This document shows positions 7,150 through 16,665 of a DNA stretch of 28,558 bases, in pieces. The stretch is from Actinomycetota bacterium. Its GTDB lineage: Bacteria; Actinomycetota; Actinomycetes; Nanopelagicales; Nanopelagicaceae. The notes beneath the pieces were generated by a model. That model was not told where the DNA came from. It was given only the letters and a program-made list of their open reading frames with translations, and searched no databases. The stretch is taken from contig WLMD01000005.1 of assembly GCA_009700405.1 (NCBI GenBank), positions 1 through 28,558 on the forward strand, written 5' to 3'. The first letter of the stretch is position 1. Each line of letters starts with the position of its first letter. The translations under genes and the position numbers were made by a program.

Positions 7150-9045
7150 TTATCCCTCCTTCGTATCTTGAGCAGCCAAATTCGCGAGATAGGTGTTGTA
7201 CTCAGCCAGTTCATCGGGCTGCCCCATTGCTGCCATTCGCTCAGTGTTTCTATCGATACGTTTTGCTTCATGTGAATCGTCCCGGACCCACAGTAAGAAA
7301 GTTGCAATCAGGGCAAGAAGGATGGGTATCTCACCCATAGCCCAACCAATTGACCCACCAAGTTTTTGATCGGCAAGTAGATCTGTTACCCAGGGAGCAT
7401 GCAACTGTGCGAAATATCCACCGTCAAGAAGCGTGCTAGATGAAAGTAAGGCGACCGAGAAAAAGGCATGAATGCTCATTGCGGCAAAAAGCACCACGAT
7501 TCGAACTAAGTAAGGAACTCTCTTTGGGTTTGGATCGACTCCAATAATCACATGGAAGAATAAGAAACCCGCCAGGATGAAGTGCACATTCATTGCAAAA
7601 TGTCCTAAGTGGCTTTGCATCATGCCACCGAACAAAGAAGTGAAATACAAAATAAATAGTGAGCCATCAAAAAGGACAAGTGCAACTATTGGATTGACCC
7701 AAATGCTTGCTATCTTGGAATGCAATGCAGATACGAGAGTTCCTCTCACTCCGCGCTCCTCATGAGTACGCCCCTGTGGAAGTGTCCGCAATGCCAAAGT
7801 AATTGGAGCACTTAAAACCAAACCAATTGGAGCGACCATACCTAGGACCATATGCGCAATCATGTGATACGAGAATGAGAAATGTGCGTAAACACCTATT
7901 CCACCACTTGTCGCATAGTCAATAGCGACAATTCCACATACAAAAGCAATCTTGCGATTGAGTGGCCATTTATCTCCACGACGTTCGAGAATCATGACTC
8001 CGCGAACATATAGGGCTACAGCAAGAATTAAGAAACCCAAAAAGAGTGCGTCTGGGTTGTAAAGGAAAAGAATTCTGCTCAGTGTTGGGTCACCAGGCAT
8101 TGGTAAACCTGCGACAGTAGTTGCTGCACTAAATTTCTCATCACCTAAAGGCACAGGCGAACGATTAACTGAAAGCCAAGAGCCAAGAGCCAATGCAACA
8201 ATCATGATTGTTAATTCGGCGAGAACCAATTGCGAAAATTTGCCCCAATTGATCGACTGTGGGGCCTTGGCCGTAAGATTTTTACGATGCACGTACCCGA
8301 TATAGATAAGACCAACGGTGAGTAAAATTTTCGCAATCATTACAAATGCATACGTTGTATGCCATGCAGAAGCAAAATTTAATCTAGCCCAAGCATTTGC
8401 AGCACCGCTTGCTACAACACCAACTACTGACCAAAGAGCTAACGCACTAAAACGAGATGCCGCCACAGCGCGATCCTCTGGCTCTAACAGCGCGAGTGCA
8501 AAAACGCCACCCACCCAGAACGAAAGGGCTATTACGTGAATGCACAGAGACCCAATAGCAAGAGCATGCGATCCGCTAGATGCCGAGTGGCTCTGAAATA
8601 TCGGAGAGAGTATTCCAATTACCGTGGCAATGGTGAGGAGGTTAGCTCCGCCAACTTTTTGAATACGCATTGCTAGAGATGCAATAAAAAGAGCAATAAG
8701 TAATTGGAATAGCAAGTACTGCCCTAAAGTTATTTGAGTGATGAAAGACTTTAAAGTCACGTAGTCAAGTACAGACCCTAAAGGTTCGCCCAAAATATTG
8801 GCTAAAGTAAAAATAATATTGCCGCCAGCTGCGATTGCCCATGTAATTGCCGACCACAGAATTACTTTGCGCATTGCAAGTCCTGCGTAGGAAAGCTTTC
8901 CAGCCTCGTCCTTTAATAAAAATCCCGCGGCGATTAAAGCGCCGACAACCGCGATGCTCGCAGAAATTCCTATGAATTTACTGACGGTTGCGAGCGCACT
9001 GACCAATGGGCCTGCAGAGGGAAGGGATACAGCGCTAAACATCAA
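7150..9045 (-). CDS. CopD-CtaG fusion: copper-resistance D domain plus cytochrome c oxidase assembly domain
   Basis: Polytopic membrane protein of 631 residues. The N-terminal half (about 1-310) is CopD-like, with eight or so hydrophobic helices and the HVIALSFWVGGVFALALLEPE segment typical of CopD. The C-terminal half (about 325-605) is CtaG_Cox11-type, with SYHMIAHMVLGMVAPIGLVLSAPI, FGGMMQSHLGHFAMNVHFI and DPNPKRVPY, and conserved histidines in helices. The same fusion is known in actinobacteria, for example mycobacterial Rv0102. It is thought to bring copper to the haem-copper oxidase. It overlaps the CopC-like gene by ATGA and is followed 6 bp later by the acyl-CoA dehydrogenase, making a three-gene operon. 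A soluble, charged tail ends the protein. Confidence 0.9.
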   Translation of the reverse strand: MMFSAVSLPSAGPLVSALATVSKFIGISASIAVVGALIAAGFLLKDEAGKLSYAGLAMRKVILWSAITWAIAAGGNIIFTLANILGEPLGSVLDYVTLKSFITQITLGQYLLFQLLIALFIASLAMRIQKVGGANLLTIATVIGILSPIFQSHSASSGSHALAIGSLCIHVIALSFWVGGVFALALLEPEDRAVAASRFSALALWSVVGVVASGAANAWARLNFASAWHTTYAFVMIAKILLTVGLIYIGYVHRKNLTAKAPQSINWGKFSQLVLAELTIMIVALALGSWLSVNRSPVPLGDEKFSAATTVAGLPMPGDPTLSRILFLYNPDALFLGFLILAVALYVRGVMILERRGDKWPLNRKIAFVCGIVAIDYATSGGIGVYAHFSFSYHMIAHMVLGMVAPIGLVLSAPITLALRTLPQGRTHEERGVRGTLVSALHSKIASIWVNPIVALVLFDGSLFILYFTSLFGGMMQSHLGHFAMNVHFILAGFLFFHVIIGVDPNPKRVPYLVRIVVLFAAMSIHAFFSVALLSSSTLLDGGYFAQLHAPWVTDLLADQKLGGSIGWAMGEIPILLALIATFLLWVRDDSHEAKRIDRNTERMAAMGQPDELAEYNTYLANLAAQDTKEG

Positions 9046-9575
9046 TGGTCTCTAATAAGTTTGCGCGCATAGAGGATGAGAAAGACCAATACAAAAAATG
9101 CTGCAAATAGAAGACCTAAAACAAAAATTGAGGTTCCTCGTCCACTGGAAGCAGTTGGAGCCGCACTGGCGCTTACTGTCGCAACTGCAGTCGGTGAAGA
9201 AATTACCGCTGGAGCGGTGAAACTAAATGTAAAAGTTCCTTCAAGCGGAGCATCATTTTCTGCAAGCAGTGAATATGAAACTTTATAGATGCCAGAATTC
9301 TTAAGCGCTTGCATTCCGACGATCACACTCATGCCATCAACAGTGATCGTTCCATCATCAACACGTAAACCTTTGGGATCAGTAACCGTAACCGTGTTTC
9401 CGCCATCGATAAGAACACCTTGGGTTGTTATCGTCACCGCACTTGGAGCATTAACAAGGCTTGAACCGCTAATCGGAGACGTTCCTACAAGGGAGTTGGC
9501 CTGGGCTGGCGCAATCGTCATGAGGCCAATAAATAGAATCATCGCGCCTACTAGGGCTCGTTTCAATCTCACCAT
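9042..9575 (-). CDS. CopC-like secreted, membrane-anchored protein without the usual copper ligands
   Basis: Protein of 177 residues with a signal peptide (cleavage expected after APAQA), a single CopC/YobA-type immunoglobulin-like domain, an Ala/Ser/Thr-rich linker and a C-terminal transmembrane helix with a basic tail. CopC proteins normally bind Cu(II) through the mature N-terminal His and a DGH motif. Here the mature N-terminus reads NSLVGTSP, and LLAENDAPLEGTF aligns with the usual VVSADGHPVSGTF, so His1, Asp and His are replaced by Asn, Asn and Ala. The fold call rests on the TSPISGSSL start and the GTFTFSF ending. The ATG at 9575 was chosen over a TTG three codons upstream because GGGAGG is too close to the TTG. 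Its TGA overlaps the CopD-CtaG ATG. Confidence 0.82.
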   Translation of the reverse strand: MVRLKRALVGAMILFIGLMTIAPAQANSLVGTSPISGSSLVNAPSAVTITTQGVLIDGGNTVTVTDPKGLRVDDGTITVDGMSVIVGMQALKNSGIYKVSYSLLAENDAPLEGTFTFSFTAPAVISSPTAVATVSASAAPTASSGRGTSIFVLGLLFAAFFVLVFLILYARKLIRDH

Positions 9576-9692
9576 TGCTTCCAAAGCCTCCCAATCAGGG
9601 TCTTGATTCGCCTCTATCGTCTCACTTCTTTACACTTTCCCTCTACCCCGCTTTTAGGGGTCATGAGTGAATATCTTAAGAAGGGATGCCCG

Positions 9693-9968
9693 ATGCCTAC
9701 CTATCAATATGTATGTAGCGCGTGCTCCCACGAATTTGAGGAGTTTCAAGCCTTTTCTGATGATTCGTTGACGACCTGCCCAGAGTGCCAGGGTGAATTG
9801 CGCAAGATTTATACGGCGGTAGGCGTCGTATTTAAAGGGTCTGGGTTTTACAAAACTGATTCGAAAAGCTCTTCAACAGGAACTGCAGCACTTCCCACGC
9901 CGAAAGAAACACCAGCAGCTAAAGCGCCAGCAGAAAATAAAGTTACACCCGCCACCAAATCTGAGTAA
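9693..9968 (+). CDS. FmdB-family zinc-ribbon protein
   Basis: Small putative regulatory protein of 91 residues. The N-terminal zinc ribbon MPTYQYVCSACSHEFEEF has cysteine pairs C8/C11 and C29/C32 (CPEC), followed by GELRKIYTAVGVVFKGSGFYKTD, the standard FmdB ending. A 35-residue Ala/Pro/Lys-rich disordered tail follows. The ATG at 9693 is preceded by AAGAAGGG with good spacing, so longer upstream starts are rejected. FmdB was named from a formamidase/amidase regulator; the actual role of these widespread actinobacterial proteins is unknown. It stands alone, divergent from the CopC gene. Confidence 0.9.
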   Translation: MPTYQYVCSACSHEFEEFQAFSDDSLTTCPECQGELRKIYTAVGVVFKGSGFYKTDSKSSSTGTAALPTPKETPAAKAPAENKVTPATKSE

Positions 9969-10106
9969 TTACTCGTGGTGCGGAGGTTTGTCTGAATTAA
10001 TCTCATCTTCGCGTCGTTTTTCCTCTTCTTGATCGTCGCGAGGATCACGTTCATCAGAAGTTGTCTTTGGCCACATTTCGCTCATTTGTTGAATTCTATC
10101 AGTCAT
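9969..10106 (-). CDS. Possible very small hydrophilic protein (45 aa)
   Basis: An open frame from ATG at 10106 to TAA at 9971-9969 encodes a very acidic/basic peptide (MTDRIQQMSEMWPKTT, then a run rich in Asp, Glu, Arg and Lys). It abuts the FmdB stop and fills the gap to the divergent MMPL gene, which is how small real genes often sit in compact genomes. There is no good ribosome binding site and I recognise no family. It could be non-coding. Confidence 0.3.
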   Translation of the reverse strand: MTDRIQQMSEMWPKTTSDERDPRDDQEEEKRREDEINSDKPPHHE

Positions 10107-10122
10107 ACTTTGACCATCATCT

Positions 10123-12240
10123 ATGTTGGGGGTTGGGCACGTGTTCTTAGCTCTAGGTAAATTTGTGGTCCGCCGCAGAAAATCTACGCTCGCGGTTTTT
10201 ATTCTTGTAATTCTCTTGGGCGGCGCAGTCGGCTCGCTAGCAATATCCAAACTCGACAGTGGCGGCTACTCCGACCCAGGTAGCCAATCGGCTCAAGTTG
10301 GCAAATACTTAAAAAAGCACTTTCACACAACTGACCCGAGCGTTGTGCTCGTTTTAGATTCCACCACCAATGTACAAGACCCATCAGTTGTTGCCTCGGC
10401 GACGAAATTAGAAAAGCTTATTGCTGCCGAACCAGGAGTTTCCAAAACATATTCCTATTGGTCAACTGGTGGCGCACCAACGATGAAGTCTGCAGATGAA
10501 AAAGCTGGCTTCTTGTCGATCTATTCAACCTCTGGTGACTTTGCCAAGATAAGTGACCTTGGTGAAAAAATTCAAGGAAAATATGATGGGAAATTTGAAG
10601 GACTTACCGTTTATGCCTCAGGTGGCGGCGTTATAACGCACGCCATCAATTCAAAGATTTCCAAAGACTTAGCCCTCGCCGAAGCAATTTCAATTCCTCT
10701 GACATTTATTTTGCTTGTTTTCGTATTTGGAGCACTTGTTGCATCTGCTATGCCACTTGTTGTTGGAATTAGCGCAATCCTTGGTGCATTCTTTATTATC
10801 TTCTTACTCACTTTATTCACATCTGTAAGTATTTATGCACTCAATCTAATTACAGGACTTGGCCTTGGACTCGGCATCGATTACGCATTACTCATCGTTA
10901 ATCGTTTCCGTGAAGAATTGCATGACGGAAAAAGCGTGGATGAATCTGTAGCAATCACCGTCTCTACCGCAGGGAAAACTGTCTTTTACTCTGGCTTAAC
11001 AGTCTTTGTCACAATGCTTTCCTTGACACTCTTCCCGCTTTCCTTCTTGAAGTCATTTGGTTACGCAGGAACATCAGTTGTCGCACTTGCAGTTGCTGGT
11101 GCACTAATTCCGCTACCTGCAATCTTGGCGATGCTTGGACATAAAATCGATAAGGGTGTTGTCCGCAAAAGTGCAATCATTCCAAAGAGTGATGGCCGCT
11201 GGGCATCGACGGCGCGCTTTGTAATGCGACGCCCAATTCCTGTCGTCATTGTTTCTCTACTTATTCTCGGTATCTGCGCGGCACCAATGAAAAACATCGC
11301 CTTTGCTCAAATCGATTCACGCGTTCTGCCAGCTTCAGATAAAGCAGCGATAGCCTCTGCTTTGATTGAAGATCGTTTTGTGGGTCAAGAAGGAAGTCCG
11401 ATAGAAATTATTATTCCTAACGGTTCCACAAAGACTGCAGAAGTCGCTGCATATGTTGCAAAGATTCAAGAAGTAACTGGAATTGTTCATATGATTCCCA
11501 CGCAAATAAATGGTGCGGACCTACGCATCTCTGCAATCCAATCAATGCCATCTCGGACACCTGCTGCCGAGGTAATGATCCATGCATTGCGTGATATTCC
11601 TGCCCCAGCCGGAACTCTCATTGGCGGTCCAGCAGCAGACTTCACTGACGCGCAAGACGGAATTGCGCGGACTCTTCCTTGGGCACTGGGCTGGATTGCA
11701 TTGAGTGTTTTGATACTCATCTTCATTTTCACCGGCTCGATAATTCTTCCTATCAAGGCGGTGATTCTTAACGCCCTTTCATTGGTTGCGACACTCGGTG
11801 TACTCACTTGGGTATTTATCGAGGGACACTTGAGGTGGTTGTTTGGAAATTTCACAGTCACTGGCACGTTAGATACCGGTACAAGTATTTTGATTGCCGT
11901 TGTTGTGTTTGGTCTTTCCATGGATTATGAGATTTTCCTACTGTCCAGAATTCGCGAAGAGCATATAGCGGGTAAATCAAATATCGAATCGGTGGCAACG
12001 GGATTACAGAGATCTGCTCGAATTATTACAGCAGCCGCAGGATTGCTTGCCGTTGTCTTTGCCTCATTCGCTATTAGCGGTGTCACGTCAATCAAGTTCA
12101 TGGGACTAGGTGTGGCCTTTGCCGTGCTACTTGATGCCACACTCGTTCGTGCACTTCTTGTTCCAGCGCTTATGCGACTATTTGGTGAACGTAACTGGTG
12201 GGCCCCAAAATCTTTGCGTCGCTTTACTTTAAAGCACTAG
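10123..12240 (+). CDS. MMPL/RND-family membrane transporter
   Basis: Exporter of 705 residues with two repeated halves, each a transmembrane helix, a large extracytoplasmic domain and a five-helix bundle. The N-terminus has the family start FLALGKFVVRRRKST and the extracytoplasmic SGGYSDPGSQSAQ. The proton-relay Asp-Tyr pairs typical of MMPL proteins are visible in GLGLGIDYALLIVNRFREE (about residue 250) and FGLSMDYEIFLLSRIREE (about 598). Family members export lipids or small hydrophobic compounds using the proton gradient; the cargo is unknown. A GTG at 10141, with GGGGG eight bases upstream and the typical MMPL N-terminus right after it, is an equally good or better start than the ATG at 10123. 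It is followed 29 bp later by an alpha/beta hydrolase gene. Confidence 0.92.
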   Translation: MLGVGHVFLALGKFVVRRRKSTLAVFILVILLGGAVGSLAISKLDSGGYSDPGSQSAQVGKYLKKHFHTTDPSVVLVLDSTTNVQDPSVVASATKLEKLIAAEPGVSKTYSYWSTGGAPTMKSADEKAGFLSIYSTSGDFAKISDLGEKIQGKYDGKFEGLTVYASGGGVITHAINSKISKDLALAEAISIPLTFILLVFVFGALVASAMPLVVGISAILGAFFIIFLLTLFTSVSIYALNLITGLGLGLGIDYALLIVNRFREELHDGKSVDESVAITVSTAGKTVFYSGLTVFVTMLSLTLFPLSFLKSFGYAGTSVVALAVAGALIPLPAILAMLGHKIDKGVVRKSAIIPKSDGRWASTARFVMRRPIPVVIVSLLILGICAAPMKNIAFAQIDSRVLPASDKAAIASALIEDRFVGQEGSPIEIIIPNGSTKTAEVAAYVAKIQEVTGIVHMIPTQINGADLRISAIQSMPSRTPAAEVMIHALRDIPAPAGTLIGGPAADFTDAQDGIARTLPWALGWIALSVLILIFIFTGSIILPIKAVILNALSLVATLGVLTWVFIEGHLRWLFGNFTVTGTLDTGTSILIAVVVFGLSMDYEIFLLSRIREEHIAGKSNIESVATGLQRSARIITAAAGLLAVVFASFAISGVTSIKFMGLGVAFAVLLDATLVRALLVPALMRLFGERNWWAPKSLRRFTLKH

Positions 12241-12269
12241 ATAATCCGAAATCCTGCTTTAATCCTCTC

Positions 12270-13142
12270 ATGGATAAGCACAATCTTCTTTTAAGTGATG
12301 GACGCAATATTGAAGTTATATCTGCTGGCGTACCTTCAGAAAATGCAGTGTTCTTTCATCACGGCACACCCGGTGCATGCTCCACATGGGATAACTGGCT
12401 TCCGGTTGTAGCAGAGCTTGGTGGGTTTGCAATTTCATATTCCCGAGCGGGTTATGGAAACAGTGCGCGCAACAAAGGAAGATCAGTCATAGATAATTCA
12501 CAAGATACCCAGGCGATTCTGCAACATTTCAATGTGAAAAATTCAGTATCAATCGGATGGTCAGGTGGCGGACCACATTGCCTAGCTGATACCACCCTTT
12601 CACAATCTATCGCTGCAATTAGTATCGCCGGCGTTGGTGCATATGGAATGAATGATCTTGATTTCTTAGCGGGCATGGGCGAAGAAAATCACATCGAATT
12701 TGGCGCCGCACTTGCTGGAGAACATGCAATCGAAAAGTGGATGCAAGAAAATGTTGAAGGGACAGCGAACGTAACTGGCAGCCAATTAATTGAGGCACTT
12801 GGTGGATTGATTGGTGATGCTGATAAGAGGTCTCTCACTCCAGAAGTTGCTGAAGCTGTAGCGTTTAGCTTTAGGCATGCAGTACAAGTTAACTACTACG
12901 GATGGATGGATGATGATTTAGCATTTGTCCAACCTTGGGGATTTGATTTAGCTTCAATTTCAAAGCCTGTTGAATTATGGCAAGGAGACGAAGATTTCAT
13001 GGTTCCTCACGCACATGGCAAGTGGCTCGCCAGCAAAATTCCAACTGCAAAGCTTATTTTTGAACCAGGTGAAGGTCATATTTCACTGGGGATTAATAAA
13101 AGTCAGACGATCGTGGAGAATGCTTTACGTTACTTCGACTGA
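12270..13142 (+). CDS. Alpha/beta hydrolase
   Basis: Soluble serine hydrolase of 290 residues. The fold is shown by the oxyanion-loop HHGTPG (30-35), the nucleophile elbow GWSGGG with Ser98, the likely acid Asp242 in WQGDEDFMVP, and the catalytic His270 in GEGHISL. The layout resembles proline-iminopeptidase/haloalkane-dehalogenase-like hydrolases, but the substrate cannot be predicted. The ATG at 12270 was chosen because upstream in-frame starts lie inside the MMPL gene and the protein then begins MDKHNLLLSDGRNIEV, a normal N-terminus. No Shine-Dalgarno is evident. It ends 19 bp before the distal tRNA-Arg remnant and so marks the left edge of the accessory region. Confidence 0.9.
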   Translation: MDKHNLLLSDGRNIEVISAGVPSENAVFFHHGTPGACSTWDNWLPVVAELGGFAISYSRAGYGNSARNKGRSVIDNSQDTQAILQHFNVKNSVSIGWSGGGPHCLADTTLSQSIAAISIAGVGAYGMNDLDFLAGMGEENHIEFGAALAGEHAIEKWMQENVEGTANVTGSQLIEALGGLIGDADKRSLTPEVAEAVAFSFRHAVQVNYYGWMDDDLAFVQPWGFDLASISKPVELWQGDEDFMVPHAHGKWLASKIPTAKLIFEPGEGHISLGINKSQTIVENALRYFD

Positions 13143-13161
13143 AGTTAATTGAAAGTAGGCA

Positions 13162-13214
13162 TGTCCTCGGCTGAGGTCGGACCGGCGACCTACCGCTTAG
13201 GAGACGATAGGTCT
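13162..13214 (-). repeat. Distal tRNA-Arg partial copy (attachment-site-like)
   Basis: Bases 13162-13203 match 39 of 42 positions of the intact tRNA-Arg gene from its discriminator base to the anticodon loop (19985-20026), with an unbroken 28-bp identity at 13176-13203. The anticodon triplet complement is retained. Weaker similarity runs on to about 13214 in the D-arm region, then stops. The 5' acceptor strand and CCA are missing, so it cannot be a functional tRNA. Extent from the 3' end to the anticodon loop is the classic crossover segment for tRNA-integrating elements. Confidence 0.8.
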
Positions 13215-13229
13215 TCAATTTGTCATGTC

Positions 13230-16200
13230 CTAGCTTTTGCCCTCCGAGTCATGTTCAGCCGTATATGTGAATCCGTTGAATGTAGCAAACCCGGTATCAG
13301 GGTTTGTAACAACTATCGAAGCAGCTCCCTTAGCGTTCTTGGGGGTACGAATAGTTATCTTGGTACTGCCGGTTCGTTTGATAATCACGGCAGACACACC
13401 ACGTACTTTTACTTTTGCGGCATTACTGAAACCCGCACCAGTAATTGTCACTTCGGTTCCGCCTTTGATTGGACCTTTCTTTGGGCTAATAGAGGTGATT
13501 CTCACGACGCCTATTGGTGTAACGTAAGTGAATCCACCAGGTGAATTAACAGATCCTGTATCAGAGTTCGTCACCATAACATCTTTAGCTCCAGCAGATC
13601 CAGCAGGAGTTGTGCAGGTAATAGATGTTGCTGAGACAACGACAACGCTTGCGCATGGTGCTCCACCAACGCTCACTGTTGCGCCAGCTGCGAAGTTGGT
13701 TCCTGTGATTGTAATTGAAGTTCCGCCGGCTGTATTTCCAGAGGATGGAGAAATCGAAGTGATGGTGGGTTCCGAGGGAGCAAAAGTAAATATTTCTACG
13801 CCGGATTCTGATCCATTCGTCACTACGACAGCACAGACTCCGATAGAAGTTGCCGTGATGGTTGTGGGATTCGTTGAATCATCAAGAGTGCAACTTGTTG
13901 CGGAGCTATCTGCGGAATTGATTGAATATGTGAGTGAACCACCCGAACCGCCGGTAGTTGAGACGGAGATAGTAGCGATAAATGGTGAGCCAGTTTTAGA
14001 ACTAGGAGAGAGCACAAATGTAAATGGTTGGTAAAGAAATGTGAAAGTTGTAACAGTAGAAGTTTCCTCATACGTGGAATCTGCAGCTTTTACTAAATTG
14101 ATGACACAGGTGCCTGTGGAAGTTGCTGTCACACTTTCAGGATTTGATGAACTATTCAGCGAGCAGTCAGCCGCAGTACTGGATGGATCAATAGAGTAAG
14201 TAAGAGTGCCAGTGCCAGAACCACCAGCTGGCGTAAAAGTCGTCACAGACGAATATGGGCTTCCGGTCTTTGAAGTAGGAGTTAGAGTCAAACTTAATGG
14301 GACCTGCTCAGCCCTCGAGAAGGACGCAGTGAAAGTTGCAAAACCTGTGCCTGATTCAAGAGGACTGCCATCGGGATTAGTGCAGCCATTTGAATTACTT
14401 CCAATGCTTCCACTTGCACACACGACATCATGCGTGTCGGTCGCATTTGCGGGCAAGGTGTTTGTATCTCGAAATGCAACACTCCAAGTGTAGTTTTCAC
14501 CCCAAACCCAACTTCCTCCGTTAGCGGTTACATAGTTGAAAAGAACAGTTTTAGCTGTGTCAATTGTGAGTCCTGACCAGCCAGCGCTACTGTACGAAGC
14601 CGTCAATGGAACTGATCCAAATGGATTGACCCATCCTGAGTCAAAATCAGGACCTATATATCTGTGGAAGACATAAAGTGTGGGGTTGTTGCCATCACTA
14701 CAGACACCATTGTTATTAGTTGTCCAGGCTGCGGTGCTCATGTCTTCAGTCGCAACATTCCAATCCTTTGTCCCAACAGAATGGGTACTCGTGAAAACGC
14801 AAGGGTTATAGGCTGTGAAAACTGCATCAATTGTGTGATCTGCCGTTCCAGATGCCACGTTATACGTCACCGCTGCTGTCGAGGGCAACGTCCCTGTAGT
14901 GGGGGTAACCGAAACTCCGTCGACAAGTACGTCAGTTACACGATAACCACTATCTGGAGTAAAGGTGTATTCGATGGTACTTGGAGTTGAAATCCCTGTC
15001 GACGTTGCTGGGGTTATGGTGCCATTATTTGTGGTCGCCACCATATTTGTATAACCACTTGAGTTGCTGATTTCCGAGAATGTTGCGGCAATTACATTAT
15101 TCGCTGTTATGGCTGGGAAGGTGTAGGTGATGACAGAAGTTGATGGTGTGGTCGGCGAAGTAACCACACCAACTCCGTTGACGGTTACAAGTTCAACTTG
15201 ATATCCCGATGCGGGCGTAATTGTGTAGGTTGGAGTTGTTCCATTGAGAATTGAAGTACTTGTCCCAGGTGAGATAGTTCCATTTGTAGGTGGGGTCACT
15301 GTAATCGCGCGGTAAACAGGAGTAGCCCGATACGTTGCCGCAATCGTGTGATCAGCTTGAATAGACGGAAATGTGTATGTGAGTGCAAATTTAGTTAGAA
15401 GAGTGCCCGTTGTCGGAGTAACTGGTACACCGTCGACAGTAATTGAAACTATCTGATAGCCGGCCCTTGGTGTAATTGTGTATGTGGGAGTACTCCCTAG
15501 TGCAATCGTTGTGCTCGTTGATGGAGAAATTGTAGCGTTAGCATCTGACGTTACCGTAAGCGTGAAGTTTGGAATTAATTTGGTCACGGTATTGTCCAAG
15601 CGATTTACAACATATGCAGTTCCAACCGAATCAAGAGCAATCTTGATAGGACCTTGACCCGTGGAACCATATGCGGCAGCTACTCCGAGGGGAGTAATTT
15701 TTGAAACACTGAAATCGCTATAATTAGTGACATAGATATTTCCTGATGAATCTGCAACGATTCCAAATGGGGCCAAACCTGTCCCAGCCCATGATTGCGT
15801 TGAAACTCCTGCCGAAGTAATTTTTGAAACATCATTGCTGCCATTATTTACCGTGAAAACATTTCCGGAAGAATCTGTCGTAATATCAATTGGTTTGGTT
15901 CCGGTGGAGCCAAAATTTGTTACTACACCAGCCGTTGTAACTTTTGAGACTGTATTATTACCATAGTTGGCGGTATAAAGATTTCCACTTGTTGAATCAA
16001 ATGTAATCGCGTATGGGGTAGTGCTTGCACCCAGCGAAGCCCAGTTGGCAGTGACCACCCCAGCCGGGGTAATTTTCGTGATGTTATTTGTGCCGTTATT
16101 TGCAGTATAGATGTTTCCGGATGAGTCAATCGTGATGTCATAAGGCTTCGAACCTGATCCCGTTGAACCAAAAGTTGTTGCAACTCCTGCAGGAGTAATT

Positions 16201-16538
16201 TTTGTGACATTGCTAGCGGTTGCGTTTGCCGTATAAATATTCCCAGCCGAATCAATCGTGATTGCGCTAGGTCCTGCTCCGGTAGTACCGAAAATTGCAG
16301 CTGTGTAACTACTTCCGCTCTTTGTAAATTTAGTTACATTGTTAGAGGTGAAATTCGCAGTAAAAATATTCCCAGCCGAATCGAGAGTGATATCGAAAGG
16401 ATAACTTCCAGTTGTGCCTACTAGCTGTTTGGTTGCCGACGCATTAGCCGAAGGAGTCGAGATAATAACTCCATGAATAAGGAAAGCTTGCAAGAACATG
16501 ACTACTACTAGTGATTTTCTAATGAAATTTCTTTTCAC
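13230..16538 (-). CDS. Giant secreted repeat protein: propeller, InlB-B-like repeats and IPT/TIG domains
   Basis: Predicted exported protein of 1102 residues with a signal peptide (basic KRNFIRK, hydrophobic core, cleavage near SANASA, about residue 34). About 38-321 hold seven repeats of the form GSTG..P..IT.DS.GNIYTAN....V.KIT, as in a seven-bladed NHL-like propeller. About 322-570 hold three InlB-B-like repeats (TPTYTITP.SGYQV..V.V.GV). A Cys-containing middle region (about 570-740) has no recognised fold. Two further Ser/Thr-rich repeats (SKTGSP...LTYSI) span about 745-915. Two IPT/TIG domains (ITSISP..G...GGT..TITG) lie at about 923-1096. No LPXTG motif, transmembrane tail or cell-wall module is seen, so it may be released or held non-covalently. 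The GTG at 16538 was chosen for AAGGAG five bases upstream and the signal peptide. It is divergent from a two-component system. Adhesion is inference. Confidence 0.85.
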   Translation of the reverse strand: MKRNFIRKSLVVVMFLQAFLIHGVIISTPSANASATKQLVGTTGSYPFDITLDSAGNIFTANFTSNNVTKFTKSGSSYTAAIFGTTGAGPSAITIDSAGNIYTANATASNVTKITPAGVATTFGSTGSGSKPYDITIDSSGNIYTANNGTNNITKITPAGVVTANWASLGASTTPYAITFDSTSGNLYTANYGNNTVSKVTTAGVVTNFGSTGTKPIDITTDSSGNVFTVNNGSNDVSKITSAGVSTQSWAGTGLAPFGIVADSSGNIYVTNYSDFSVSKITPLGVAAAYGSTGQGPIKIALDSVGTAYVVNRLDNTVTKLIPNFTLTVTSDANATISPSTSTTIALGSTPTYTITPRAGYQIVSITVDGVPVTPTTGTLLTKFALTYTFPSIQADHTIAATYRATPVYRAITVTPPTNGTISPGTSTSILNGTTPTYTITPASGYQVELVTVNGVGVVTSPTTPSTSVITYTFPAITANNVIAATFSEISNSSGYTNMVATTNNGTITPATSTGISTPSTIEYTFTPDSGYRVTDVLVDGVSVTPTTGTLPSTAAVTYNVASGTADHTIDAVFTAYNPCVFTSTHSVGTKDWNVATEDMSTAAWTTNNNGVCSDGNNPTLYVFHRYIGPDFDSGWVNPFGSVPLTASYSSAGWSGLTIDTAKTVLFNYVTANGGSWVWGENYTWSVAFRDTNTLPANATDTHDVVCASGSIGSNSNGCTNPDGSPLESGTGFATFTASFSRAEQVPLSLTLTPTSKTGSPYSSVTTFTPAGGSGTGTLTYSIDPSSTAADCSLNSSSNPESVTATSTGTCVINLVKAADSTYEETSTVTTFTFLYQPFTFVLSPSSKTGSPFIATISVSTTGGSGGSLTYSINSADSSATSCTLDDSTNPTTITATSIGVCAVVVTNGSESGVEIFTFAPSEPTITSISPSSGNTAGGTSITITGTNFAAGATVSVGGAPCASVVVVSATSITCTTPAGSAGAKDVMVTNSDTGSVNSPGGFTYVTPIGVVRITSISPKKGPIKGGTEVTITGAGFSNAAKVKVRGVSAVIIKRTGSTKITIRTPKNAKGAASIVVTNPDTGFATFNGFTYTAEHDSEGKS

Positions 16539-16665
16539 TTGAACTCCTTGGTTCACTAATCTCTCGCTAATTCTGACTGGTGGCGAGTTTGCATCATCGC
16601 TCGGCTTGGCCACCTTCTTTTCTGCGGATATCCGAAGAACTAGCGCTTCCAACAGCAATCCGACC

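Noticed and set aside
13165..13176. CCTCGGCTGAGG near-palindrome within the distal tRNA copy as a terminator between converging genes
   Set aside because: The stem is four base pairs with no T-tract on either side; it is explained by base changes in the tRNA T-arm region.
13237..14034. Long plus-strand open frames opposite the 3' end of the giant secreted-protein gene
   Set aside because: They are mirror frames of the Thr/Ser/Val-rich repeats, with no ribosome binding site and no recognisable domain; the minus-strand signal peptide and TIG domains are decisive.
15570..16430. Repeated DNA in the secreted-protein gene considered as a tandem DNA repeat or CRISPR array
   Set aside because: The repeats are about 120 bp coding units that vary in sequence and keep the reading frame; they encode propeller blades, with no constant repeat-spacer pattern.
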